A DNA stretch of 64,000 bases from Nonomuraea sp. NEAU-A123 (GCF_018603905.1 NZ_JAHFZZ010000009.1:186001-250000), one strand, 5' to 3'; numbered from the stretch's first letter, positions 32,964 to 42,255 are shown. The notes: generated from the letters alone by a model not told the origin. Translations and numbers: made by a program.

Positions 32964-33251
32964 TCACCGAGCTGCACCTCTGAGCAGCGCCCCCCAGACC
33001 CGCTCCGCCTCGGCCGCCATCGTCCACGCCGTCTCGTGGATCACGCCATCGGCGGAACGCCGGACGAACGCCAGCCCGCCCGCGACGCAGAACTCGTACC
33101 AGGGCACGCAATGACTGCACGTGTGCCGGCGCACCCGAACCCGCCCGCACCGAGCGGCCGGGCTCATCCATGCGAGCTGCTCGTGACCCCTCCGGAGAGG
33201 GGCCACGTGGAGGCCGTGACACCCCTCCAGCGGGTCCTGGACCCCGCTCAT
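32964..33251 (-). CDS. Small Cys-containing protein downstream of the anti-sigma-like ATPase
   Basis: A 95-aa protein; ATG 33251 overlaps the ATPase-gene stop (ATGA). It contains RRHTCSHCVPWYEFCVAGGL and FVRRSADGVIHET with TAWTMAAEAERVWGALL, a compact domain with three Cys. I recall similar small proteins beside HATPase genes in actinomycetes but cannot name a function. Coupling implies it works with, or modifies the action of, the ATPase. Confidence 0.7.
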   Translation of the reverse strand: MSGVQDPLEGCHGLHVAPLRRGHEQLAWMSPAARCGRVRVRRHTCSHCVPWYEFCVAGGLAFVRRSADGVIHETAWTMAAEAERVWGALLRGAAR

Positions 33252-33697
33252 CGCCGACCCTCCGTATGAGGCAGCGCGAACCAGGTCGCCTTGCCCGCCA
33301 GTCCAGGGCACGTGGCGAACCCCTGCGGGAGGCAGCCGTACAGCCCGGCTGACAGCTCCGCCACGATCAGCAGTCCCCGGCCGTTCTCGGCTTGAGTGTC
33401 CGTACTCCGCGGCTTCGGGCGGGCGGCTCCTGCGTCGACCACCATGCAGACCACTTCGACCGGATCGACCCGTACCACCAGCTCGTACGGCGCGTCACCG
33501 TACAGAACCGCGTTGGTGACCAGCTCGCTGACCATCAGAACGGCGTCCTCCACGAGATCCCGCTGCAGACCTATCAGCAGGAGCGCGCGCCGGGCGAGGT
33601 TCCGGGCGTCACCCACCGCCCGAGCGTCGTCGCGAAGCCGCCAGACCATGCTCTGACCAACAGAGCTTGAGTGCTCCGCCACAGCCGTCTCCGCCAT
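33248..33697 (-). CDS. RsbW-like ATP-binding protein (HATPase_c, anti-sigma-type)
   Basis: A 149-aa protein with the GHKL ATPase boxes: N box VLMVSELVTNAVLYGDAPYE, G1 VVDAG, and G2 NGRGLLIVAELS. It is a stand-alone domain, as in the many actinomycete regulatory proteins related to SpoIIAB/RsbW, which bind sigma factors or partners. Start ATG 33697 or GTG 33703. It is divergent from an XRE regulator whose start is ~170 bp away, a pairing seen repeatedly in Streptosporangiales and Streptomyces (bld/whi-like XRE plus ATPase sets). Confidence 0.85.
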   Translation of the reverse strand: MAETAVAEHSSSVGQSMVWRLRDDARAVGDARNLARRALLLIGLQRDLVEDAVLMVSELVTNAVLYGDAPYELVVRVDPVEVVCMVVDAGAARPKPRSTDTQAENGRGLLIVAELSAGLYGCLPQGFATCPGLAGKATWFALPHTEGRR

Positions 33698-33865
33698 GTT
33701 CACTCTCGCTTTCGTCCACACAGGCGCCACGTAGCCATCAACGGATCGACGACATCGGTGACCACAGCGACAATTCCGGGAATCGGGCCTGTTTAACGTG
33801 CTGACAGCACATCGCAACGCCTGATTTGCTTGCAACGAGCAGCAAAGACAACGGAAGGTACACGG

Positions 33866-35146
33866 GTGACTACACATAGAGAGCAGAGTCGCGGACGCCC
33901 GGGGAAGGAACTCGACCCGGGGGCGTCCCTCCTCTCCGCGCTCGGTGCCAAGCTGCGTGAGCTGAGGAAAGCGCGCCGCCTCACGCTGATGCGGCTCTCC
34001 GAGATGACCGGCTACTCCTGGCAGCATCTGGGTGCGGTGGAACGAGGCGATGTCACTCCCTCTGAATCCGTGATCAACTCGTGCGACTCGGCCTTGGGAA
34101 CCGGTGGTCTCCTCTGCGGCATGCTGCCGGGCGTCATCAGAGAGCAGGCTCACGTACGGCACAGCAACGAGGCAGCCCGCCGGGCCGGATGCGCAGGCTC
34201 AGAACTCCTGGCGGACTGGGGACGGCTCCTAGCTTGTAGCAATAAAGTCTCGACGATCACCTCTGCCGTGGTCGACGACGTCGAGGCCATCACCGCACAC
34301 CAGCGCCACCTCTACCACGAACTGACCTCCGCGCAGATGCTGGCCTCGGTCGACGGGCATCTCGGCGTGCTGCTCTCTCTCCTCGGCACGCCCTGTACCG
34401 AGTCTCTCCGCCGACGCGTCGCCTCCGCTGCCGGAGAAGCGGCCGGCTTCTCCGCCTGGATCTGGTACGACCTGGGTGACCACTACAAGATGACACATCG
34501 CTATGCGACGGCGGCACACGCGCTGGCCGAAGCTCACAACCTCGGCCTGCGTGCGTACGTGGTCGCATATCAGGCCCTCACCGCGGACGCCGCCGGACGC
34601 ACCGATGACGCGATCCGGCACGCGGCGACGGCGCTGGACATGGCATGCCGCACGGTGAGCGCGGTGACGATGTCATGGTTCCACTCCGTACATGCCACGA
34701 CCCTGGCTCGTGCGGGCAAGGGCAAGGAGGCGCGCGTGGAGTTGGGGCACGCGCACGACGCCATGGACCTCGCCGGTGAAGCCCGCGACGAGTGGATGTA
34801 CCTCTTCGATCGCCAGCGCCTGCTGGGGTATCAGGGCGCCTGCCTGTTGACGCTCGGGGACCCGCTCGGAGCGGTACAGGCTTTCGAGGAAGCCCTCGAT
34901 GGAGTGCCACCTGCTTGCGTGCGCCGACGGGCCGAGATCAGCGTGGATCTGGCAGAAGCCCTGGCACGCCGGGGAGAGACGGAGGAAGCCGTCCGGATCG
35001 CGCGGGAGGCGGCCAGCGTGCTCATACAGCGCGGCTCGGTCTCCGGCGTCGGGCGAGTGAAGCAGTTCCGGGATCGGATGGCGGCTGACGGCCACGCGAC
35101 TGCGGTTCGTGATCTGGATGAGTTCGTCCGATCGTGGAAAGGGTGA
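33866..35146 (+). CDS. XRE-family regulator with TPR-like C-terminal region
   Basis: A 426-aa protein. The start GTG 33866 follows GGAAGG. Residues ~25-85 form an HTH: LGAKLRELRKARRLTLMRLS then EMTGYSWQHLGAVERGDVTP. The rest (residues ~130-420) is helical and TPR-like, for example RYATAAHALAEAHNLGLRAY and DPLGAVQAFEEALDGVPP. Such proteins usually sense a ligand or partner through the helical part. Its 3' end overlaps the start of the S9 peptidase gene, so the two are coupled. Confidence 0.85.
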   Translation: MTTHREQSRGRPGKELDPGASLLSALGAKLRELRKARRLTLMRLSEMTGYSWQHLGAVERGDVTPSESVINSCDSALGTGGLLCGMLPGVIREQAHVRHSNEAARRAGCAGSELLADWGRLLACSNKVSTITSAVVDDVEAITAHQRHLYHELTSAQMLASVDGHLGVLLSLLGTPCTESLRRRVASAAGEAAGFSAWIWYDLGDHYKMTHRYATAAHALAEAHNLGLRAYVVAYQALTADAAGRTDDAIRHAATALDMACRTVSAVTMSWFHSVHATTLARAGKGKEARVELGHAHDAMDLAGEARDEWMYLFDRQRLLGYQGACLLTLGDPLGAVQAFEEALDGVPPACVRRRAEISVDLAEALARRGETEEAVRIAREAASVLIQRGSVSGVGRVKQFRDRMAADGHATAVRDLDEFVRSWKG

Positions 35147-36915
35147 GCCGGGTTACGGCGGATCTCGTCGCGCATGCTGCCGTGTCCTTCGACGCGCTGC
35201 AGTCGGTGGGCGACACCGTCTACTGGATCGAGGGCAGGCCGGAGGGCGACGTCCTGGTCAGGTGGTCTCCGAGGGCCGGTCGGCGGGATGTGCTGCCGAA
35301 AGGCTGGCATGCCGCGTCCTACGTGCACGAGTACGGAGGGGGCGCGTACGTCGCCGACTGGGGTGGGATGTGGTTCTGCAACGCTGCCGACCAGCGGATC
35401 TACCACTGTCAGGAGGGTCGGACTCCTCTCCCGGTGACGCCCGTCCCCGAAACGCCTCACGCGCTGCGCTATGCGGACCTGCGGCTGATTCGAAAGGTTG
35501 GGAGGCTGGTATGCGTCCGCGAACGGCACGAACCCGACGCCGTCCACAACGAGCTCATCTCCTTGCCGATCGACGGCTCAGCCGAACCTCGGGTCATCGC
35601 CTCTGGGCGTGACTTCTACATGTCCCCCACGCCGAGCCCGGACGGCCTGCTCTTGGCATGGGTGTCGTGGGACATCCCGTTGATGCCCTGGGACGGCTCC
35701 TGGCTGTGGCTCGCCGAGATGAAGCCCGATGGAACGCTCGTGAACCGGCAGCTCATCGCGGGAGGCGAGAACGAATCGGTCTGCCAGCCGCAGTGGGGAC
35801 CCGACGGGGTTCTGTACTTCGTGTCTGACCGATCAGGCTGGTGGAACCTGTACGCGTGGCGAGACGACGAATGCGTTCCCGTAGTCAGCGGAGAATTCGA
35901 GCTCGCCGCCGCCCCATGGGAGTTCGGCTATCGAACGTACGCCGTACAAGAGAACGGGATCATAGCCATTGTCCAGCAAGGACCCGAGCACTACCTCGCC
36001 ACGTGGTCGCGAAGCGGGGTCATGAACCGGGTCGCGATGCCGTACACCTCGATGAAGCCCTACATGGGCGTGACCGGGAAGGATGTCATCCTGATCGCCT
36101 CCAGCCCCAACAGGCTTCCGGAGATCTCCAGAGTAAGTGCGGAGGAAACCTCGATCAGTACGCTCGCGTCGGCGGGGTGGTCAGAGGGGCGCCGCTCGTT
36201 CTCCCAACCACAGCGTTTCACGTTCCCCACCCGGGACGGGGCTGTAGCACACGGGCTCTACCATCCTCCAGCGACCGCGACCAATCAGCGCTCGCCTCTC
36301 CTCGTCCGAGCGCACCCAGGGCCCACCTCGAATTGGCCGCTACGGCTGGACCTCCACGCCCAGTACTTCACCAGCCATGGGTTCGCCGTCGCGGACATCG
36401 ACTATCGCGGGAGTACCGGATACGGACGCGCATACCGGCTTCAACTGCGCCATCGCTGGGGCAGGATCGATGCCACGGACTGCGCCGATGCCGGCCTTCA
36501 CCTAGCGGCGGCGGGGCTGGCCGACCGCGACCGGATCGCCATCTGGGGCGCCAGCGCGGGTGGATTCACGGTGCTGTCCGCGCTGTCCTCGACAGAGGTG
36601 TTCCAAGCCGGAATAGCCAGATCCGCGATCATCGACCCGAATGCCTGGGGCCAGGGCGCGCCCAAATTCCAGGCACATCACGCGGCACTCCTGGCAGGCC
36701 ATCTCGACGATTTCGTCTCCACGCGCCCACTGCTCTTGATCCATGGAGATGCGGACCCCGTCACTCCCCTCAATCAGGTTCGCGCACTCTCCGACCGGAA
36801 TCCTGACATCACACGTTTGATGGTCATTCCGGGGGCCGGCCACTCGTTCCGCCGGGCAAGAGACATTGCGCGCATTCTCGCCGCTGAACTCGACAGCCTT
36901 TTTCCCCTGCTGTAA
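35143..36915 (+). CDS. S9-family prolyl oligopeptidase
   Basis: A ~590-aa cytoplasmic serine peptidase. The N-terminal two thirds form a WD-like propeller (FYMSPTPSPDGLLLAWVSWD, GPDGVLYFVSDRSGWWNLYA). The C-terminal alpha/beta hydrolase domain has the nucleophile in WGASAGGFTVLSAL, the Asp in LLLIHGDADPVTPLNQ and the His in GAGHSFRRAR, so the triad is complete. It cleaves short peptides, often after Pro or at the N-terminus. GTG 35143 overlaps the preceding stop (GTGA); GTG 35134 is an alternative. No peptide or lantibiotic genes are nearby. Confidence 0.9.
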   Translation: MSRVTADLVAHAAVSFDALQSVGDTVYWIEGRPEGDVLVRWSPRAGRRDVLPKGWHAASYVHEYGGGAYVADWGGMWFCNAADQRIYHCQEGRTPLPVTPVPETPHALRYADLRLIRKVGRLVCVRERHEPDAVHNELISLPIDGSAEPRVIASGRDFYMSPTPSPDGLLLAWVSWDIPLMPWDGSWLWLAEMKPDGTLVNRQLIAGGENESVCQPQWGPDGVLYFVSDRSGWWNLYAWRDDECVPVVSGEFELAAAPWEFGYRTYAVQENGIIAIVQQGPEHYLATWSRSGVMNRVAMPYTSMKPYMGVTGKDVILIASSPNRLPEISRVSAEETSISTLASAGWSEGRRSFSQPQRFTFPTRDGAVAHGLYHPPATATNQRSPLLVRAHPGPTSNWPLRLDLHAQYFTSHGFAVADIDYRGSTGYGRAYRLQLRHRWGRIDATDCADAGLHLAAAGLADRDRIAIWGASAGGFTVLSALSSTEVFQAGIARSAIIDPNAWGQGAPKFQAHHAALLAGHLDDFVSTRPLLLIHGDADPVTPLNQVRALSDRNPDITRLMVIPGAGHSFRRARDIARILAAELDSLFPLL

Positions 36916-36922
36916 CCGCCAT

Positions 36923-37195
36923 TCAGGTCAAGACCGCTATCTGACCTGCCTTCCGAAGCGGGTGAAGACGAACGCCGAGACGCAAGTCAAGGGCCTCGGC
37001 GAGACATTCCAGCATGGGGATGGTGGGCATCGTGCCGCCAGCCTCGAACCGCGCCACAGCTGGCTGCTTGAGCCCGGCCCGCCCTGCCAACTCAGCCTGG
37101 GTCAGACCGAGCGCTTCGCGGCGCCTGCGTACGGCCGCGCCCAGGTCGAAGCGCAGACGTGCCGCCTCATACGCGGCTCCGCCACCCGCCGCCAC
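36923..37195 (-). CDS. XRE-family HTH protein (antitoxin-like), N-terminus uncertain
   Basis: The clear part is AAYEAARLRFDLGAAVRRRR followed by LGLTQAELAGRAGLKQPAVA and PTIPMLECLAEALDLRLGV, an XRE domain of the type found in HigA-like antitoxins. The start is doubtful: GTG 37195 gives 90 aa, while TTG 37291 would add an unlikely Cys-rich leader. No toxin gene is adjacent, so it may be an orphan or the N-terminus may have decayed. It is 8 bp from the convergent S9 peptidase stop. Confidence 0.6.
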   Translation of the reverse strand: MAAGGGAAYEAARLRFDLGAAVRRRREALGLTQAELAGRAGLKQPAVARFEAGGTMPTIPMLECLAEALDLRLGVRLHPLRKAGQIAVLT

Positions 37196-37417
37196 GAGGG
37201 TGAGCCCGAGTTGCCTAGGAACAGCGCCGCGCTGCGTGGAGCCGGGCAGCGAGTGTCCGTCCGCCGATCCGCAACACGCCCGCCATGTCAACTTAGCGTA
37301 ATGGTATAGTCACCGTCAGGCGACGGTCGTGGACCTCGACCACGAATGTGAGTCCTTCAGCTGACGGTCAACGCTGACTCACCATGCGGGCATGCCGGGC
37401 AGACTCGAAGGGGACAC

Positions 37418-38050
37418 ATGGGCTTTTGGGGCACCTACATCGTGGCGCGTGCGAACCAGCCGCTGACCGGGCTCCCGGCGCTGCGGCACTCGGCGGCCAA
37501 CGCCAGCTGGCACTGGCAGGGACCAGACCGATGGCGTGCCGTGCAGGTCGACCGCGGCCCCGCTGGCTGGGACTCGCCGACCCTTCCCCACGCCTGGGAC
37601 GGCCTGCTCACAGGACTGATGCAGCAGGCAGGACACCCGGTCCTGGCAGCCGTCATCAAGCACAGCGAGGGCGCCCAGCTCCTCGGCCGCAGCCCCGTGG
37701 CCGGCCACTGGGGCGGCTGGCTCATGGCCGACGGCATCACTTGGCGCTCCCTGCCCGCCGACGGACCGGCCCGGTCCTGGGACGAGAACGGCGAGCAACA
37801 TGCCGAGGACCCCGCCGAGTACCAGCGACGCCGCCAAGCGGCCCTCGACCACCTCTACACCGCTGCGGGGCCGCCCGGCTCCGCAGCCGTACCATCAGCC
37901 CTCGCATGGGCCAGAGAAGCCGGCCTCACGCCCGACCCCGCCGCCGTAACCACCGCCCTGGACGCCAAAGGCATCTTCGCCGAGGACGTGCTCTTCCAAC
38001 TCCTAGCCGCTCTCGGCATACCAGGCCTCCCCACCGGGTACCACAACTAG
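37418..38050 (+). CDS. Hypothetical protein (210 aa)
   Basis: A good ribosome site (GAAGGGG) precedes ATG 37418. The product begins MGFWGTYIVARANQPLTGLP and contains HWGGWLMADGITWRSLP and DPAEYQRRRQAALDHLY. The Trp-rich, soluble sequence resembles an uncharacterised actinobacterial family; I can assign no function. It is divergent from the XRE gene across a 220-bp region. That region contains an inverted repeat ACCGTC...GACGGT at 37312-37327. Confidence 0.7.
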   Translation: MGFWGTYIVARANQPLTGLPALRHSAANASWHWQGPDRWRAVQVDRGPAGWDSPTLPHAWDGLLTGLMQQAGHPVLAAVIKHSEGAQLLGRSPVAGHWGGWLMADGITWRSLPADGPARSWDENGEQHAEDPAEYQRRRQAALDHLYTAAGPPGSAAVPSALAWAREAGLTPDPAAVTTALDAKGIFAEDVLFQLLAALGIPGLPTGYHN

Positions 38051-38130
38051 CCGTATCTCCGACTTGACAGCCCACTCCCGCCACTTAACTACGTGGCCTT
38101 GGCCCCTACGGCCCCCAGCACCACCACTAC

Positions 38131-39655
38131 ATGCTGCCCCCCAGCGAGCGGCTCCCGCAGGCGCGCGAGCTCATCGAGATGGACCGTTACTTCGTACTGC
38201 ACGCGCCCCGGCAGACCGGGAAGACGACCACACCAGGCACCCTGGCCTCCGAGCTGAACACCCAGGGCGACACCGCCGCCCTGATGTTTTCCTGCGAGAG
38301 TGCCAAGGCGGCCGGCGACGACGTCGGCTGGGCGGAGTCGCTTCTGCTGGATTCCCTCCGCGAGGCTGCCGAAGGGTCGGGATGGCCGGAGGAGGGCCGG
38401 ATCTCTGGCCGCAGTCCTCCCCGGGCAGCCGACTCCGTGCGGCGCTGCGTGAGTGGCGTCGCCGCTGCCCACGCCGGGTGGTGCTGTTCCTCGACGAGAT
38501 CGACGCCCTGCAAGGCAGCAGCATGGTCAGCATCCTCAGTCAGCTCCGCGACGGCCACAACGTGCGGCCGAAGGGGCGTCCGTTCCCCGCGTCCGTGGTG
38601 CTGTGCGGGTTGCGCGACGTGCGTGACTACAAGGTCGCCTCGGGCGGCGCACCCGATGGGTCGAACCCGGCCAGCCCGTTCAACATCCTTGCTGACTCGC
38701 TACGCCTGGGTGACTTCACCGCCGACCAGATCGCCGAACTCTACGACCAGCACACCCAGGCGACCGGCCAGGAGTTCACCAAGGACGCGGTGGAGTGGGC
38801 CTTTGAACTGACCCAGGGACAACCCTGGCTGGTCAACGCCCTCGCCGATGAGATCATCACCGAAATGGGGGTGACTGGCACCTCACCGCCGAGTCGGTGG
38901 AGGACGCCAAGGAGCGGCTGATCCGGGCCCGCGCCACTCACCTGGACTCCCTGGCGGCCCGGCTGCACGAGCCCCGGGTCAAGCGGGTGATGGAACCGAT
39001 CGTGGCCGGCGGCCCCTACACTGACCGCAGCAACTCCGACGCCCTGTCCTACGCCCGTGATCTGGGCCTGATCACGCAGAAGCCCCCGCCGCAGGTGGCC
39101 AACCCGATCTACCGGGAGGTCATCCTGCGTGTGCTGGGCGACCTTACGGAACAGAACATACACGCCGACCCGCGCAGCTTCGTGCTCCCCGATGGCCGAT
39201 TCGACCTGCCACGCCTGCTGGAGGAGTTCGTCGTGTTCTGGCGCGAGCACGGCGAAGTCCTCATTCAGCAGGAGGGATACCACGAGGCCGCCTGCCAGAT
39301 CATCCTCATGGCCTTCCTGCACCGCCTGGTCAACGGCGGCGGCTATCTCGACCGTGAATACGCCGCCGGCACCAAACGCCTGAACGTCCTCGTTCGCTGG
39401 CCGTACAGCGGCCCCGACGGTGGGCGGCTGATGCAACGCGAGGCCATGGAACTGAAGGTGTGGCGACCCGGCGCCGACGACCCGAAGCCTGAGGGTCTGG
39501 CCCAGCTCGACCGCTACCTCGACCGGCTGACCTTGCCCACCGGCGTCCTGGTCATCTTCGACCGCCGCCCCGAAGCGTCACCCTGGAAGGAACGCGGCGC
39601 TTTCGAGCAGGCGACCACCCCCTCCGGCCGCCAGGTCACCGTCCTGCGTGCGTGA
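38131..39655 (+). pseudogene. AAA-type ATPase with PD-(D/E)XK-like C-terminus, broken by two frameshifts
   Basis: Three consecutive frames together form one ~500-aa protein. Frame 1 carries YMLPPSERLPQARELIEMDR with the P-loop HAPRQTGKTT. After about 38400 another frame gives RRVVLFLDEIDALQGSSM (Walker B) and ELTQGQPWLVNALADEI. After about 38870, next to a GGGGG run, the third frame gives EDAKERLIRARATHLDSLAA through to AMELKVWR, an ExK nuclease-like motif, and ends at 39655. Homologues are continuous, so the gene is either dead or mis-sequenced at two points. The family's role is unknown; some members look defence-related. Confidence 0.7.
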
Positions 39656-39698
39656 GGGGTGTCCTGACTCGGTGAATGTGCTGTCATGCAACCCCAGA

Positions 39699-39906
39699 AA
39701 GCCTCTGGCGCACCTGCTGCTCGACCGGAACGCGACGGTGACCGTCTGCCACTCGCGCACCCGCGACCAGGGCTGCCGGTCACGGCGCGGGTGGGGGCGG
39801 TCCAACTGATGGCGTACGACGGCGGGGTCTGGCGGACGGTCGCGGGCTTCCCGTTGGCAGCGACGGATCCGCCGGTCTAGGCACACGTCGGACCACCGAC
39901 ATCGCG
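39699..39906 (+). pseudogene. Chimeric scar: folD fragment joined to 2H-phosphoesterase 3' end
   Basis: 39699-39768 matches folD-like sequence at 30979-31048 (CTGCTCGACCGGAACGCGAC and flanks). It joins, at CGCGACC/AGGGCTGCC, to 39768-39906, which matches 32714-32850 at the end of the 2H gene (GGTCACGGCGCGGGTGGGGG and onward past the stop). About 1.7 kb between the two parents is deleted in the copy. It forms the right edge of the 32.9-39.7 kb island. From here to 40226 there is no other gene. Confidence 0.85.
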
Positions 39907-40226
39907 GGTGAACTCGTCGGGCGCTCGCCGGCAAGAGACTGGGGTCGACCCCGCTTGGTGGCGTAGGTCCGCTTTCTTTCCTCACCAGCCCGCGATGCCA
40001 GGCGAGCAGCGTGCCGGGCGTCACGATGCGATGCGGGCGAAGGCGAGCGGGTAACAGCCCCACCGATCGCGGCGTGTGCGGTGCGGCCTGTCCGAGGTAC
40101 GGCCCGACGCCGATCCCGCCGTCGCCCATCGAGCCGTTCGCGGTCTTGACGACGCGGGGAAGGCCAGCCATCTTTCTTTAAGAAGCTTTCCTGAAAGTGC
40201 ACTGCCCACCTGCTGGAGGACAGCGA

Positions 40227-40523
40227 ATGCGCACGAGAAAGCCTGCGGCTCTGGCCGCCACAGCCCTCCTCACCGCCGCCCTCGTCGGCATCGCCACCCC
40301 CGCTCACGCCGCGCCCACCGACTGCTCCACCGGCCGGGACGGCAAGACCGTCTGGGTTTACTGCAGTGGCGGCTACGGCCAATACCGCGTGAGCATCTAC
40401 GTCATCAACCCCCCGACCGGCTCCTGGCCCGAGTACGGCCCCTGCGTTTACCCCGGGCAGCGCTCGGAGTACACCCCGTACCACAACTACTCCTTCCTCG
40501 GGCCAGCGGTCGCCTACTGCTGA
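40227..40523 (+). CDS. Small secreted protein (98 aa)
   Basis: GGAGGA lies six bases before ATG 40227. A signal peptide (RKPAALAATALLTAALVGIA, ending PAHA) precedes a ~70-aa mature domain with four Cys: PTDCSTGRDGKTVWVYCSGG, GPCVYPGQ and the terminal AVAYC. Two disulphides are likely. It is rich in Tyr and Gly and of unknown function. Secreted proteins of this size are frequent in this chromosome. Confidence 0.75.
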   Translation: MRTRKPAALAATALLTAALVGIATPAHAAPTDCSTGRDGKTVWVYCSGGYGQYRVSIYVINPPTGSWPEYGPCVYPGQRSEYTPYHNYSFLGPAVAYC

Positions 40524-40555
40524 CAGGGCCGGGGCCGCCCAGAGTGGCGTTCGAT

Positions 40556-40872
40556 GGCCGGCACCCATCGATAGGGCGGCCTCCAGCACCTCGTCGCCGC
40601 GTTCGATCTCGGCGACGCCTCCATGTCATCCTCCAGCGACGGCAGCGTGACCAGGGCGGACCTGATCATGTGCATGTCTTCGGCGATGACTACCCGGATC
40701 GCAGGGTTCCCTCGGGTACTTCGAGGGACAGCCGGTACCGGCCGTTCCGGACGACGGTGGCGTAGGTGCCGGACACGGCGCGGGCGCGTTCGCCCGCTCC
40801 CGAGAGCCCGGAGCCGGGGGCTCACCGGCCGGTGGCGGCTGCCTGGTCGGTGCAAGCGGCACCCCTGGACCG
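40556..40872 (-). pseudogene. Remnant of a NarL-type two-component system (kinase end plus receiver start)
   Basis: On the minus strand, DHGPGVPLAP (G1-like box) and, in another frame, GSGLSGAGERARAVSG then RYRLSLEVPEGTL match the C-terminus of a NarL-family histidine kinase, ending at 40690. Overlapping it, IRVVIAEDMHMIRSALVTLP then SLEDDMEA is the start of a response-regulator receiver, frameshifted to VAEIERGDEVLEAALS. Everything else of both genes is missing. Confidence 0.65.
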
Positions 40873-40875
40873 TGA

Positions 40876-42099
40876 TCAGCTGGGCCGGTTACCCGTCGGA
40901 ATCACGATCTTGGCTTGTGCCCCCTTGGTGAGGTAGTACGTGGTCCACTTCTTGACCATCTCGTCGAGGAGCCAGGCGGCGGCGGGCACCAGCGGCAGCC
41001 CGATCAGACCTTCCCGGAACCGCACCAGTAGCGGCCACGCGGTCTTGACCACCGGGTCCCACAGCGGCTCGCGCCGGACGCCGTTCCAGTCGGCCACCTG
41101 CTCGCCGGTGAGGTACCTGGCGAACGCGTTGACGAGAGGCTTGTCGACGCCGCCGGGGCTGGTCAGCTCCGCGAGCATGTCCCGCAGGATGGCGTTGAGC
41201 TCCACCCCCTCCGAGGTCGGCCCCATGTTCCTGGGCAGGACCAGATCCGACTGAGTGTAGGAGGAGTCCCAGGTGGCGGGGAGGAACTCGTCCCTGATGC
41301 CGAGCATGTGCCCCAGCATCTGCACCGAGTGCAGGTACGCCGCGGCCTCAGTGGAGGAGATGCGTACCTGCCATTCCCGCATCCCGCGCATGGAGTAGGT
41401 CGCCAGGGTGTGCCACGTGACGAGCATGTCCTCCTGGCTGATCGGGATAGGGCCGGACCAGTGGGGAGACGACTTCAGCAGGTGCCGCACCGCCGCGTGC
41501 ACCAGCCGGGTCTTCACAGCCTCGACCACGGCCGTGCCGCCGGGACCCCAGGCGTTCTGGGGTCTGACCGCGTACGCCAGGATGTTCGTCTTGGCGATCC
41601 GGTCCTTCAGATCCGCACCGCCCGCGGAGTAATAGACAGCGCGCGCCTCCTTGGGGATGGCGGTGGCCAGCATCCCGGCGCCGACAATGGTGAGGACGAC
41701 GATGTAGTTCCCCTTGAGCGCGTGGAACCGCGCCGCGGCGTCCAGCTTGGTGGGGTCGGCCCACGGCGGCAGCTGACGCGCCTGCTCGATGAAGGCCCGC
41801 AGATCCTCCGGCAATCCCGCGGGCAGGGGCTGGTCGTTGCGGTTCCAGTCGTACAGCAGCCGGTTGACCTCGGGTATGGCACCGCGGTCGAGCAGGGAGG
41901 CGAGGAGCGGATCGGCCACGTCGTCCCACACCCATCGAGGGTCGGCGCCGCTGCCGGAACCCGCGATCGAACCACTGGCCGGCCAGCCCCAGTCGCCGGA
42001 CAGGGAATCCGCCTGGGCCGGGGAGGCCATCCCTAACGCGCCGAGCGCTCCCAAGGCGGTGCCCGAGATCAGTACTTCGCGCCTGCTCAACTCTGCCAT
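40876..42099 (-). CDS. Secreted DUF2236/MpaB-family oxygenase, Lcp-like
   Basis: A 407-aa protein with a Tat-type signal (SRREVLISGTALGALGALGM, cleavage near AQA). Its length and secretion match latex-clearing proteins (Lcp), haem b oxygenases that cleave polyisoprene. Relevant stretches: TRLVHAAVRHLLKSSPHW and EDMLVTWHTLATYSMRG, the latter with the His that I take as the axial haem ligand. The start ATG 42099 is placed 9-10 bp after GAAGGAG. A TetR gene is divergent from it, as in known lcp loci. Rubber cleavage is inferred; related oxygenases act on other substrates. Confidence 0.7.
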   Translation of the reverse strand: MAELSRREVLISGTALGALGALGMASPAQADSLSGDWGWPASGSIAGSGSGADPRWVWDDVADPLLASLLDRGAIPEVNRLLYDWNRNDQPLPAGLPEDLRAFIEQARQLPPWADPTKLDAAARFHALKGNYIVVLTIVGAGMLATAIPKEARAVYYSAGGADLKDRIAKTNILAYAVRPQNAWGPGGTAVVEAVKTRLVHAAVRHLLKSSPHWSGPIPISQEDMLVTWHTLATYSMRGMREWQVRISSTEAAAYLHSVQMLGHMLGIRDEFLPATWDSSYTQSDLVLPRNMGPTSEGVELNAILRDMLAELTSPGGVDKPLVNAFARYLTGEQVADWNGVRREPLWDPVVKTAWPLLVRFREGLIGLPLVPAAAWLLDEMVKKWTTYYLTKGAQAKIVIPTGNRPS

Positions 42100-42152
42100 G
42101 CTCCGCACTCCTTCGAGGTGGGGTTCTGCTCAGGGCATGCGAGAAATGGTTT

Positions 42153-42187
42153 TGATACTGAGAAACAAGTCATGAATCTGTGTATCA
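42153..42187. promoter_or_regulatory. Spaced inverted repeat between the TetR and Lcp-like genes
   Basis: TGATAC (42153-42158) and GTATCA (42182-42187) are inverted copies around the centre of the unusually AT-rich divergent promoter region. They may be part of an operator for the TetR protein. The match is short. Confidence 0.3.
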
Positions 42188-42255
42188 TCATCAGAGCACA
42201 GTGTGACGAGCATCACAAGACCGCGTTTGAGGCAGAATCTCTACAGGAGGTGGTC

